Assembly (NCBI GenBank): GCA_903813345.2
Contig: CAIIXF020000002.1
Span: 5,866,001 to 5,930,000 of the forward strand
Direction of reading: 5' to 3'
Origin: Owenia fusiformis
Taxonomy: Eukaryota; Annelida; Polychaeta; Sabellida; Oweniidae
DNA length: 64,000 nt
In this document: one piece after another, positions 49,031 through 59,091 of the stretch
Numbering within the stretch: position 1 is the stretch's first letter
Layout of the letters: every line of letters begins with the position of its first letter
Program-made: the position numbers and the translations under genes
Notes under the pieces: model-generated
Databases searched by the model: none
What the model was told of the DNA's origin: nothing
Seen by the model: only the letters and a program-made list of their open reading frames with translations

Positions 49031-50101
49031 GAGACGAGTGGCAATAAAATATGGGCCTTACTTTGTCCTCTGATATCTTCATAACCCTCCATTTTTAAAA
49101 ATTTGCACATGCGAAACCACTTATCTTTCTAATGTAAATCTGAAATTTCATCTTTATCCTTGAAACTTTCTGGTTATGGGATCAAAGTTGAAAACATGAG
49201 TCAAAAACGCTAGTCCCGGATAATTTCAGCATGACATCAATCCTTGTTACCCTTGAAAATTTAATCAAATGGTCCTCCATCTTCGCTGAATTCGAATATG
49301 GTGCACAATTTTGTTTCCAGGAATTGATTGAGTTTCAAATGTACTTAAGTATATTGTTCAATTTTCAAATTTTCAAAGTAATCGCTTGATACCTAGCTTT
49401 GATTAAAGCAAATAACCCTTCACCACCAGAGGCTGAATAACTTACTAGGTCTTTTCTGTTGGCGTTGGTCATCGAATGGTACATTATACGAGCTACCGTA
49501 ACGTATGACATGTAAGAGAAGCAAGTGAAATAATACGTATGCCCATCGTGCAATCTTCTTTCCCCGCCAGATCAGGAGCGTTTCAAGGTGAATAAATAGC
49601 TCCAAAGTGGGCTTAAAAGCGTTTGGGTTGCACATCGTGAAACAAAAACTGCGAAGTGAACATATCTTTTAGCAGGTTGGACCTGACATATTATGATAAC
49701 TCTTATAATGTACCGTTAAACCGTTTGATGACCAATCAGCCAATGCCTTCAGCAAAGACCTCAGTTATTCAACTTCTGGTGGCGAAAGGTTATTTGCTAT
49801 CAAAGCTCCGTATCAAGCTGTTACCTTGAAAATTGAACAATATACTAAAGTACATTTGTAACTCAATCATTTCATGAAAAAACATTTGTGCACCATCTTC
49901 AGAGACGATAGAGAGCCAATTGATCAATGTTTCAAGTGCAACAAGGATTGACGTCATATTATGATTATCTTAGACATTTCATTTTTATATCAGGGAGATA
50001 ACTAGTTTCACATGTGCAATTTTTTAGAATTAGAGATAAGAGGGTTATATGGAAATTTCAGGTGCCGAAGTACAGCCCATTTTTTATTCCCACTCGGTAT
50101 G
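49030..50101. mobile_element. ~1.07 kb palindromic foldback element
   Basis: The outer arms 'gagtggcaataaaatatggg' and 'cccattttttattcccactc' pair. Inner landmarks pair too: 'aatggtgcac'-like words, 'aacccttcaccaccagaggc' with 'ttctggtggcgaaaggtt', and 'gacatcaatccttgtt' with 'aacaaggattgacgtc'-like sequence. Short ORFs within (49365-49635) are not protein-like. Confidence 0.75.
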
Positions 50102-50253
50102 TGATCCCCTGTTAGGTCAATGGCTAAATGCGTTTATCTAGTACATTTAGGACGTTTTTGGTATTTGTAGTGAAAAAGTTTCTTTCTAAATTGTAACACA
50201 TATATATTTTGCTACCAATCTAAATAGCAGAACATATGTTTTAATTACAATAC

Positions 50254-50472
50254 CTTCCGTAATAGCTAGGTGGGAATATTTGTCTTGGATTGTGGAATCA
50301 TTAGCCACATATGGTTTTACATTTGTTGCTCCATTGGTTAACAGGATAATCAAGTTTGTATTTATCTGCCTTCTTTTTTCGCGGTCAAGGTACTCGATTT
50401 TAGTTCTAGCATACTCTAATGCCGATTGAGTGTAGTCTCCCATCTCCGTTGTATTAGGGATGTCATTCAGTT
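50254..50472 (-). CDS. VWA-domain protein, second visible exon
   Basis: On the minus strand, acceptor 'ttctttcgtag' precedes 50472 and donor 'gtattg' follows 50254. It starts with 2 bases and ends with 1 base of split codons, matching both neighbouring exons. It encodes about 72 residues including TTEMGDYTQSALEYA (carrying the expected MIDAS threonine) and LIILLTNGATN, the strand that usually reads LITDG. The third metal-site aspartate is therefore Asn here. Confidence 0.75.
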
Positions 50473-50587
50473 CTACGAAAGAAAATACTACTATTTAAGT
50501 ATCACTACAATATTCATGAGAGTAGGGTTCTTGATTTACTATTTATTAGCCTTGTTTATATTATTTTTCTTGTTTACATTTATTTAC

Positions 50588-50797
50588 CTAACTTTAATGA
50601 GGACAAACTTCTCGGTCCAATGTCGAATTCAGGATGTATCTTATCATTGTATGACACGGCGCCAATCCAGGTGTTTCGGGATAGATGTTTGTAGATCCAA
50701 GAACTCAGTTTAAGCAAAAAATCTTTGACCGCCTCAATGGTTGGTCCATCCATGGACGCAGATCGATCAATAATATACCAAATGTCCAAAGGAGAAC
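50588..50797 (-). CDS. VWA-domain protein (partial gene), first visible exon
   Basis: On the minus strand, acceptor 'tctcattcag' precedes 50797 and donor 'gtaaat' follows 50588. The exon encodes SPLDIWYIIDRSASMDGPT, whose DRSAS is the DxSxS metal-ion-dependent adhesion site of von Willebrand factor type A domains. WIGAVSYNDKIHPEFDI, a typical second strand, follows. Three exons (50588-50797, 50254-50472, 46000-46145) join in phase into most of one ~190-residue VWA domain. Such domains occur in extracellular matrix, adhesion and complement-like proteins and bind ligands through a divalent metal. The 5' end (signal peptide, earlier domains) and 3' end are not visible, so the full protein cannot be named. 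The 4.1 kb intron between the last two exons is filled with foldback elements. A pseudogene is possible, but the splice sites and frame are intact. Confidence 0.8.
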
Positions 50798-51179
50798 CTG
50801 AATGAGAAACGTGATTTAAAATACGTTGTCACTTTTTTATGAATATAGTATAGCTGTAGAGGCTCTCTTGGGTCCTGTAGATCGACCGATGTCCTGGCTG
50901 TGATGCCGTACGGCCATCGGCTGATGGTCTTGCGATACCCGTGCGATATCCTTCAGACTTAGTTGCGGGCGCCGTACGGTCCCTGTATTAATGTGACCAT
51001 ACTCACGGTGAAATCAAGACATCGGGGACATCGATTTCATATTCATCCATGTTCATTTAGATTTCTGAAAGATTAGCATATGGTACCCCGATTAGCTGAC
51101 AAGAAAACAACTTTTGATTTATAAAACAACCGAGTTGTCTAATTAAATATGATTTTAACGTAAAAAGCTATTAAAGCCA

Positions 51180-51395
51180 TATAATGACATATGCAGGATT
51201 GAATCGAATATACGGATAAAAAGGTATCATCCTGTTCAACAGGATTAAATGCCAAGACTAACAAGCAGCTAATAAAGACGAAAAGATCCACTCACCCACA
51301 CAACCACCCAAATTTGTTATTGTTTTAGAATTATATTTCGTTATACAATTCGTTCTTTCATAATTATATTTTAGAAAAAAGTTCTGGGCAATTAT
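51180..51395 (+). repeat. Left arm of a ~200 bp inverted pair (partner 63190-63375)
   Basis: The reverse complement of this stretch matches 63190-63375. Shared words include 'attgcccagaactttt', 'ttgtgtgggtg', 'cgtctttattagctgcttgt', 'ggcatttaatc' and 'ccgtatattcgattcaatc'. The right arm is described separately. Confidence 0.75.
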
Positions 51396-51989
51396 ACGAG
51401 GGGTGATCAATAAGTAATGGACGCTTTTTTACACAGATACTTTTTATGGATCAAGCAATCCCTTTCCTAACAGTGATACATCATTCGGTTATATATCAAT
51501 TCTGAAGTGTAAATCAGTGTAATTAGAGATTGTCTCGTGATTGTAAAAAGCCTGCAAGTGAAATTCAACAAATAAAAAAGTGATGAGTGGAATATCAGTG
51601 TCTAATGATCTAGTCTAGTGATCAAAAAGTAATGGACGCTTTTTTACACGGATGCTTTTTATAGACCAATACCTTCGATTTTCTTACCAGTGATACATCA
51701 TTCAATTATCTATCAACTCTAAAGATTTGAAAACAAAACATGTGATATATTTTGATATATCCTTATTTCCGTGAAGGGGGTACAGGTACCCCGGGACCCA
51801 TATTTACATCACATATTCAATTTTTAGCCAGTTTGACAAATTTTAGTTAGATCTAAACTTTTTTTATATGCAACAAGTGTTGTGTTGTTTGAAATATTTT
51901 GCTGACTGGTAACAAAAAAAAACAGTAAGTATTGTGATGTCAGAATGTTGTATGATCGAGGTTTGCAGGTCAATTTGAGGAAGCATTGT

Positions 51990-52276
51990 TAAAGAAGGGG
52001 TGGTGAGAGAAGGAAACATCCTACTCCATATGGACAATGCACCTAACCACAGATCTCAAAATACTCAGAAAACAATATCCCTGGACCTCAAAATTGAGCC
52101 CTTGGCCAATGCACCATATTGTCCAGATCTGCCCACATGTGACTTATTTATTCCTATACTATATTTCTATAGAGAAAGGACGCAGGTTTATTGACATTGA
52201 TGAAATAAAACAACCCGTGCAACTGCATCTTGCTACCATGTCAGAGAATGGATTCAGCCTTGTCTCACAATCTTAG
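51990..52276 (+). pseudogene. Mariner transposase C-terminal remnant, frameshifted
   Basis: One frame encodes LLHMDNAPNHRSQNTQKT followed by ANAPYCPDLPTCDLF. These match the second catalytic Asp region (HDNARPH type) and the YSPDLxPxD block of DD34D mariner transposases. The C-terminal piece (GRRFIDIDEIKQPV) lies in another frame starting around 52165-52180. The N-terminal half with the DNA-binding domain and first Asp is absent, so this is not functional. The mariner assignment comes from recognising these motifs. Confidence 0.8.
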
Positions 52277-52281
52277 GTTAA

Positions 52282-53037
52282 GGTGCTATGGAAGTTAACA
52301 GGAAATGACAAAACAGGAAGTGACATTGTTTTGCATTTTAAGACATTTTTTGAACAAAGAAAAAAATAAAGAGTTCTGTTTTGACCTCCAGTCAATTAAA
52401 CTAGTTCCAAATACCATTTACAGGTCCAGGATCACAATGTTCATGGTCAGAATGACCTTAAACATGATGAAATAACCTTTCAGCCCTCTGAAAATGTGAC
52501 TGAAAAATAGCTAAAAGAAGGAGGTAAGAAAGGTCACTGAACAGAATCTTTCGAATTTTTCAGAAAATGTGCCCAATATATTGCTTTAAATGATACAATC
52601 TTTGAAAATTTGATACCATTCATAGAAAAAGAAAAAGAATGAAAAAACTGATTTGAAAAGCGATCTATTTTCCTTGTTATGACCGCCATTTTTGTTTAAG
52701 ACAATTTTCTAAAATTTCAAAGATTGTGTCAGTTAGAGCATTATATTGGGCACATTTTCTGAAAAATTCAAAAGATTCTGTTCAGTGACCTTTCCTACCT
52801 CCTACTTTTAGCTTTTTTCAGTCACACTTTCAAAGGGCTAAAAGGGTTATTTCATCATGATTAGGGTCATTCTGACCATGCACATTGTGATCCTGGCCAT
52901 GTAAATGATATGTGGAAATAGTTAGATTGACTGGAGGTCAAACCAGAAGACTCTTATCTTTGTTCAAAAAATGTCTAAAAATGAAAAAAAAATTGTCACT
53001 TCCTGTTTTGTCATTTCCTGTTAACTTCCATAGCACC
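52282..53037. mobile_element. 756 bp near-perfect palindrome with TTAA target duplication
   Basis: The ends are ggtgctatggaagttaacag and its exact complement. TTAA flanks both sides (52278-52281 and 53038-53041). The arms pair nearly to the centre (about 52660). TTAA duplication is typical of piggyBac-type elements, so a non-autonomous relative is possible. It inserted directly behind the mariner remnant. Confidence 0.8.
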
Positions 53038-53548
53038 TTAAGAGGATGAGGAATTGTGTACATGTAGCACTTGATGGAACCTATGTAGAGGGCCCTGTAG
53101 AATGAATGTGGCTTGAATAACACATAGTGATGATAAAATATTCAAGATCAACAATGGTATAACAGAATGGGTAATTCATGACCACAATGGTTTGTTTTGT
53201 TTAGCCTGTATTCAACTGTGTTGCACGTTAAACAAGCTAAAATAGCTTCAGAATGTTTGATGTCATGTCAGTCCAAGGGTACCTATACCTCCTTCACAGA
53301 AATAAAGATATATCAAAATATATTACATGTTTTGTTTTCAAATCTTCAGAATTGATAGATAATTGAATGATGTATCACTGGTAAGAAAATCGAAGGTATT
53401 GGTCTATAAAAAGCATCCGTGTAAAAAGCGTCCATTACTTTTTGATCACTAGACTAGATCATTAGACACTGATATTCCACTCATCACTTTTTTATTTGTT
53501 GAATTTCACTTAAAATGCAGGCTTTTTACAATCACGAGACAACCTCTA

Positions 53549-54054
53549 ATTACACTGATTTATACTTGAACATGATGACGTAAATCTGAACAGGAAAAAT
53601 GATTCAATTGAGATGAGGATAATCCGATTTGAAATCCACAACTAATGCCTTGGTCACATAGGCTCCGATTTTCACTACGGCTCCCAGCCGATGAGAACTT
53701 TTTCAAAATCGGCCGGCGAGCCCAGGCATCGTACAGGCGCTGGGCGCACAATCGGCCGATTTTTAGATGTTGCCCGGGCGCCGGCAGAGTTTTATCACGG
53801 AGATTACACTGATTCATACTTAAACATGATGTAAATCTGAACAGGAAAAATGATTCAATTGAGATGAGGATAATCCGATTTGAAATCCACAACTAATGCC
53901 TTGGTCACATAGGCTCCAATTTTCACTACGGCGCCCAGCCGATGAGAACTTTTTCACAATCGGCTGGCGAGCCCGGGCATCGTACAGGCGCCGGGCGCAC
54001 CATCGGCCGATTTTAGACGTCGCCCGGGCGCCGGCAGAGTTTTATCGCGGAGAT
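53549..54054 (+). repeat. Two tandem ~254 bp GC-rich copies
   Basis: Copy 1 (53549-53802) and copy 2 (53803-54054) are nearly identical, each starting 'attacactgatt' and ending 'gttttatc.cggagat'. Each holds 'ttggtcacatagg' and a GC-rich core with 'atcggc', 'gcccgggc' and 'cgccggc' words. The junction word 'attacactga' suggests unequal exchange or slippage. Minus-strand and plus-strand ORFs over these copies are by-products. Confidence 0.8.
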
Positions 54055-54604
54055 AAAAGTTGCAGTTGTGTTGGCGATTTTTTCTCAACCAAACTCATTG
54101 GTACCTACCCGGCCGTGTCCCGTGCGGTCATCGCACGATTATCTTACAACTCCCGGTGGTATCGTAGTGTAACGGTTGCATGATAAGGCTTTTCATGTTT
54201 TTAACTTCCAAATAATGCTAACGTCGTGAAAATAGAACAGCATTATAGAAACCTGTTATTGGAACAAGGTATAGAATTTAGATTGATATCTGTCGCTGAA
54301 AACTAGTACATTGTAGTCTGTCGTATGCCGATCTTTGAAATAAAGAGTTCTGATCGGTTAAACCGGTTTTGGTAGAGCTGAATTTTATATGTGAGTTGTA
54401 CAAGGTTGAGTTCGTCAGTTGATCAGAGGGCAGGACACGATGAAGACTCTGTGATTGTGGCTTCTTGTTTGATGTTTGGATTTTGGACCATGCTTTGTTG
54501 AGTATTGGATATTGGTACTAGGTTTGGTATACGAAAGTACATTAGGTATAGTACAACGAGGTACACCTTTGTCTTTATCACTAGTAGTAGTTTGGGATCA
54601 TATA

Positions 54605-55890
54605 AGTAGTATAGTGTGCGTATTTCATGGTTCCGTCCTATAGGACCCGATGATGAAATCTGATGAAATATGGGATTCCCCAACGTTTCTCGATCGTACC
54701 CCAACGTAATACGGGATTCCCGAACGTTTCCCGAACGTTCAGACGATTTCCGAACGTTTTAGTGACGCAAGAGTTGACTTCCGTGGATGACTGATTGGTC
54801 GCTTGACTTCCGGAGTGAGGTCAGTGTGAAGTAGGATAGAGGTTTGGCACTCATTACAATGAATATGGAAATAGATAGAAACGTTGTTACTACATATTTG
54901 TTCTTTGTTTGCCTAGCATGGGAATACCATCACAGCGAGAAATCTGTATGTCACATCAACATCCTACCAACGTTTCTCGAACGTATTCTCCGACGCCGGG
55001 TGAAATACAAGATTTCCTACACCCCCACAGTTCCAACGCCCCCATCCCTGGTCTTATAGGACCTACTGGATGATAATGTTCAACGTTTCTCGAACGTATT
55101 CTCCAATGCTGGATGAAATACGAGATTTCCTACACCCCCACACGTCCGTAACCCCGACAAACTATGGACTTTACTTTCTACATTCCAAAATTAGGCAATG
55201 GAACAAAGTCGTAAAGCTAGGCATGCAAAATCCTCTGTCATTTTTAAAGACATAATAGGATACTTTTGCTTTGATTTTGAATAGGCAAATCGTTTGAAAT
55301 GCGTTTCAGAGTATTCGATTCCTCATGTATTCTCTAAACCAACATGAACTATTTGATCATTCTTGACATATATTTTAAGATTAATTACTTAAATGTAACT
55401 ATTTATTGCCCAGTTCTCAGTTTAATCGGACAACAAAATCATTAAAATAAGTATATTCTTACAACTAAGGGGCAACAATGTGTCATAAAGTTCTAAAAAG
55501 GACATTTTATAAAAAATAAAGAATTCTTAAGGAAGTGGCGAGACAATTCTTTCACAGATGACTACTTTAAGATGTATTGTTGTTAAGTCTCGACACAATG
55601 GAAGATACTTACTAAACTTCTACAAGCAAAAGTCAGCGTTTCTACGTGAAATGCAGTGAAATCCCTAAAGTGAAATGGATATTTCTACATTAAACGACAC
55701 GGGAAATGACAGCAAGATATTGAAAATATAGATAGTTCTACGTGTACATGTATACACTAAATATTCGTCTTTTGTTTTTCTTAGCGTAGTACGGGGAATA
55801 CCATCACAACAGGAAATCCAGAGGTCAAAGTAACCCTCGTAAACATAATACCACAGTCTACGTCACTCAATGTCTATCCTGGCTGTTTAC
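54605..55890 (+). repeat. Left terminal inverted repeat of the mini-element
   Basis: This ~1.29 kb arm is the complement of 59642-61145. Near the tip, the word 'aacgtttctcgaacgta' or a variant recurs at 54682, 54723, 54969 and 55082. A ~115 bp block (54967-55075) is duplicated in diverged form at 55080-55145. Confidence 0.85.
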
Positions 55891-55934
55891 GGGTTAGATA
55901 AATCGTTTTGCCTGTACATATTTTACGATATGAG

Positions 55935-56450
55935 AATACTTCATTTTGTTTTAACAATTTTTTTACCCTTGCAAACATTTTCAATTTTACATTTCATTTT
56001 TCACTTATTTCAGCATATTTAGTCCATATATAGACTTTATGATGTCAGCGCACTACATATGTGTCCAACAAATATTTTACCTTTGCAAAGATTTTCAATT
56101 ATATTTTTCATTTATTTCAGCATCCTTAACCCATATAAAGACTATAAGATGTCCAAACACTTCATTTTTGTATCATAATTTTTTACCATCGCAAAAAGTT
56201 TCAATTTTACTTTTCATTTTTCACTTATTTCAGCATCCTTAACCCATATGAATACTATACGATGTCAACACACTTCATTTTCGTATAATAAAATTTTTAC
56301 CCTTGCAAATATTTTCAATTTTATTGTTTCATTTTCACTTATTTCAGCATCTTTAGTCGATCTTAAGACCATAAGATGTCAGAACACTTCATTTTTGCAC
56401 AGCAAACTTTTTACCCTTTCAAAAATTTTCAATTGTATTTCTAATTTTGA
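55935..56450 (+). repeat. ~110 bp tandem repeats (about 4.5 copies)
   Basis: Copies are marked by 'ttatttcagcat' at about 56004, 56111, 56224 and 56338 (spacing 107-114). Each carries 'ttttaccctt.gcaaa', 'ttttcaattttat' and 'aagatgtca.cacttcatttt'. The short ORFs over them (56039-56499) are repeat by-products. Confidence 0.8.
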
Positions 56451-56452
56451 AC

Positions 56453-57005
56453 TAGCATGTTCGCTATTGTACAATAGCATGTTCACTATTGTTCAGTAGC
56501 ATGTCCACTATTATTCTATAGCATGTTCACCATTGTTCAGTAGCATGTTCACTATTATTCAGTAGCATGTTCACTATTGTTCAGTAGCATGTCCACTATT
56601 ATTCAGTAGCATATTCACCATTGATCAGTAGCATGTTCACTAATGTTCAGTAGCATGTTCACTATTGTTTAGCAGCATGTTCACCATTGTTCAGTAGCAT
56701 GTTCACTAATGTTCCGTAGCATGTTCACTATTGTTTAATAGCATGTTCACTATTGTTCAGTAGCATGTTCACTATTGTTCAGTAGCATGTTCACTAATGT
56801 TCAGTAGCATGTCTACTTTTATTCAGTAGCATGTTCACCATTGTTCAGTAGCATGTTCACTAATGTTCGGAAGCATGTTTACTATTGTTTAGTAGCATGT
56901 TCACTATTATTCACTAGTATGCTCACTATTGTGTACTAATGTTCAGTAGTATGTTCACTAATGTTCAGTAGCATGTTCACTTATGGTCAGTAGCATGTTC
57001 ACTAG
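56453..57005 (+). repeat. 22 bp tandem array (about 25 copies)
   Basis: The unit is agtagcatgttcactattgttc with single-base variants (for example 'ctaatgttc', 'accattgttc'). The array ends about 110 bases before the ATPase start codon. There is no spacer between units, so it is not a CRISPR array. It looks like an iteron or enhancer-type array. Confidence 0.9.
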
Positions 57006-57117
57006 GTGTGCTACATATTCAGAGATGTTCACCAAATTGATGTTTTGCATTATTTATTATTTAATAGTGATACTTTGAAAATATTAGCATTTAACTATTA
57101 GTAATAGAGAAGTCAAC

Positions 57118-57492
57118 ATGCCTCATAGTTCTTCCTATTCATGCGAGTGTGGGAAGACATTCAGTCATGCAACCAGCATGTATCGTCATAAGAGAATAGA
57201 TCACGGACCTAAAAAACGTATCATGGCGCCATCTTGCGAACGGCATCATGGGGGATTTTATTCAATGACAAACTCGGCAGCTAACCCATGCAATGGTGAT
57301 AGGACAAAGATGCTTCACCATCCCTTTACGATGATGGTGGTTGGTCCAACAGGTTCGGGCAAGTCTACCTATGTCAGAGAACTCATAGAAAATATGGAGA
57401 AAAAGATAACCCCTCCCCCACAACGGATAATTTGGTGCTTCGGACAGTGGCAGCCCATGTACGTCGAAATAAAGTCCGCTTTCAAAATATAG
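57118..57492 (+). CDS. Polinton-type packaging ATPase, N-terminal part (zinc finger + Walker A)
   Basis: The ATG at 57118 opens a 124-residue frame. It starts with a C2H2-like finger (CECGKTF...HKRIDH, about residues 9-30, with an unusual C-x-C pair). It continues through HHPFTMMVVGPTGSGKST, where GPTGSGKST is the Walker A loop (about residues 80-88), and PPPQRIIWCFGQWQPMY. The frame then stops at 57490-57492. The protein clearly continues in the overlapping frame of the next entry, so the two are one gene separated by a one-base frame change. In Maverick/Polinton elements and related viruses this ATPase drives genome packaging into capsids. Confidence 0.75.
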   Translation: MPHSSSYSCECGKTFSHATSMYRHKRIDHGPKKRIMAPSCERHHGGFYSMTNSAANPCNGDRTKMLHHPFTMMVVGPTGSGKSTYVRELIENMEKKITPPPQRIIWCFGQWQPMYVEIKSAFKI

Positions 57493-58847
57493 AATTTATC
57501 ATGGGAATTCCAGAGTCATTGGGTGACCAAAGTTTCCTGGATGTCAATGTTAGAAATCTAATCATTTTCGACGATCTAATGGCTGATATGACTAAAGATA
57601 AGCGAATCTCTGAGCTCTACACTAAGGGTTCTCACCATAGAAATTTGAGTGTCATCTGTCCGATGCAGAATCTATTTCATCATGGTCGTGAAAGCAGAAC
57701 TATGAGCCTAAACTGCCACTACATAGTGTTGTATAAAAATCCTAGGGATCGCCAACAGGTGGCCGTATTAGCCCATCAGATGTATCCTGGAAATTCGAAG
57801 AAATTATTGGATGCTTACGAAAAGGCTACTCAACATCCATATGGACATCTATTGGTTGATCTGAAACAAGAAACTCCCGAAAATATGAGATTGTACGATG
57901 TTGCTGCAGCTACTATTGAACAACCAATAGGCGTATCTCCGGCACTTTATTCTCACGGCAAAGAGGACCAAACACCAATATATAGCACAATACCGTGTAA
58001 TAGCGTGGATATAAGTAGAGGCGTAAATTTAAATCAAGAACCATTCGATAATGTCAACCGAGCAAACTACAGTACAACACCCATCGCTGCAGAATCAAAG
58101 ATGAATCCTGATCCGAGGATGTACTATATGGCGAATCCAACCATGTACAACACAATGAATCCAAGTATTGGTTACACGATGAACAATCAACCTAACATAC
58201 CTGCCACGACAATGTCCACCCCTCATTGTACGGATTGTGGTGTAGTGATGTTGTCACCACTCGACGTGAGGGAACACAGAAGGCATTGTCCCGAATTGAG
58301 GGAAAGTGATGAAAACGATGTCATGAGATGTGATTTCCATACTGAAGACTTGAAGGATAATGTAACTTTGAATCGCATTAAAGATAAAGTCATCGATGAG
58401 CTACAAGATGATTGGGATGAACTGGTCGAGAAGTATAAAGAAAGAGGAATGTCATCCAAAAAAGCGGTTGAAAGAGTCAGACAGAAATCTGTGTTTGGTG
58501 CCAGACAGCTATTCTTGAAACACTATGGAGAGCTTCTGTCATACATACTGGGGTTAAGGTACAGTGAAGTTCATCGTGATATTATGGATGAAGTGGAGGC
58601 ACTATTGGCGAAAGGCATGACTCAATCAAGAGCAGTCAAGAAAACACTAAACAAATATTCATATTTGGCTGGAGAATTGTTCGCTGATGATGAATCTACA
58701 AGTGAAGAGTCCAACAACAACAATCAGATAATGAAAAACATTCTACGAGCGATGATGAATCTGATAGCGAGAGAAATGAGGACAATCGATGATATAACCA
58801 GCAGACTGGATCTAAAAGAAACATATTGTACGAGTATTAGTAAATAA
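57432..58847 (+). CDS. Polinton-type packaging ATPase, main part with C-terminal zinc finger
   Basis: This frame is open from 57432 to the stop at 58845-58847. ATPase homology begins just after the break, at about 57485. Walker B is NLIIFDDLM (about residues 42-50 of this frame). VICPMQNLFHHGRESRT (about 74-90) is the expected sensor region. NPRDRQQVAVLAHQMYPGN follows. A second finger (CTDCGVVMLSPLDVREHRRHC) precedes a helical, Lys/Glu-rich C-terminus with two similar motifs (KERGMSSKKAVERV and AKGMTQSRAVKKT). That tail may be a fused second domain; its function is unknown to me. The core assignment is by motif recognition to the A32/FtsK-HerA-like ATPases of this element class. If the frame change is real, the product is inactive unless frameshifting occurs. 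Confidence 0.75.
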   Translation: MVLRTVAAHVRRNKVRFQNIEFIMGIPESLGDQSFLDVNVRNLIIFDDLMADMTKDKRISELYTKGSHHRNLSVICPMQNLFHHGRESRTMSLNCHYIVLYKNPRDRQQVAVLAHQMYPGNSKKLLDAYEKATQHPYGHLLVDLKQETPENMRLYDVAAATIEQPIGVSPALYSHGKEDQTPIYSTIPCNSVDISRGVNLNQEPFDNVNRANYSTTPIAAESKMNPDPRMYYMANPTMYNTMNPSIGYTMNNQPNIPATTMSTPHCTDCGVVMLSPLDVREHRRHCPELRESDENDVMRCDFHTEDLKDNVTLNRIKDKVIDELQDDWDELVEKYKERGMSSKKAVERVRQKSVFGARQLFLKHYGELLSYILGLRYSEVHRDIMDEVEALLAKGMTQSRAVKKTLNKYSYLAGELFADDESTSEESNNNNQIMKNILRAMMNLIAREMRTIDDITSRLDLKETYCTSISK

Positions 58848-59091
58848 ATAAATAAATGTTTTTGCTTAAATTAATCTACCCTCTTTTAGAATTATAGCGT
58901 GCTACCTCTGAAGTATTGGATATACACTCCCTTCCACAATGCTATGTTACAAGCAAATTCTCCCTTATATGTAAGAAAGTTATTTATTATGATATAATTA
59001 ATGTTTCTTATAATAACAAAACTAGAAAAATATACATTTATCACTGTTTTATTGCCTAATTCAAAATAGAAAAATGACAATTATATCAGTC
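58848..59091. terminator. Convergent gene ends with polyadenylation-like signals
   Basis: AATAAATAAATAAATG at 58843-58858 overlaps the ATPase stop region and could serve as its poly(A) signal. The 240-base gap is AT-rich and otherwise empty. Confidence 0.4.

Larger units (their letters stand above)
51396..53570 (+). mobile_element. Decayed mariner-like transposon with long inverted ends
   Basis: The left end 'tacgaggggtgatcaa' (51398) is mariner-like. 'gtgatcaaaaagtaatggac' near 51620 and its complement near 53445 mark a further pair of ends. The sequence outside this inner pair is also inverted (51503-51618 against 53450-53570). The inside carries a broken transposase (51990-52276) and a TTAA-flanked palindrome (52282-53037). 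The doubled left end suggests one copy inserted into or recombined with another. Confidence 0.7.

Noticed and set aside
53560-54183. Arg-rich ORFs on both strands
   Set aside because: They arise from the GC-rich tandem duplication and shift with the repeat unit.
54423-54704. Minus-strand 93-codon ORF
   Set aside because: It lies in LTR sequence and runs into the inserted element; the equivalent in the intact LTR is shorter and unrelated after the insertion point.
56453-57005. CRISPR array
   Set aside because: Units are contiguous with no unique spacers, and the context is a eukaryotic mobile element.
57470-57492. Programmed -1 frameshift site in the ATPase
   Set aside because: No canonical slippery heptamer in the right phase and no obvious pseudoknot was seen; a simple indel is at least as likely.
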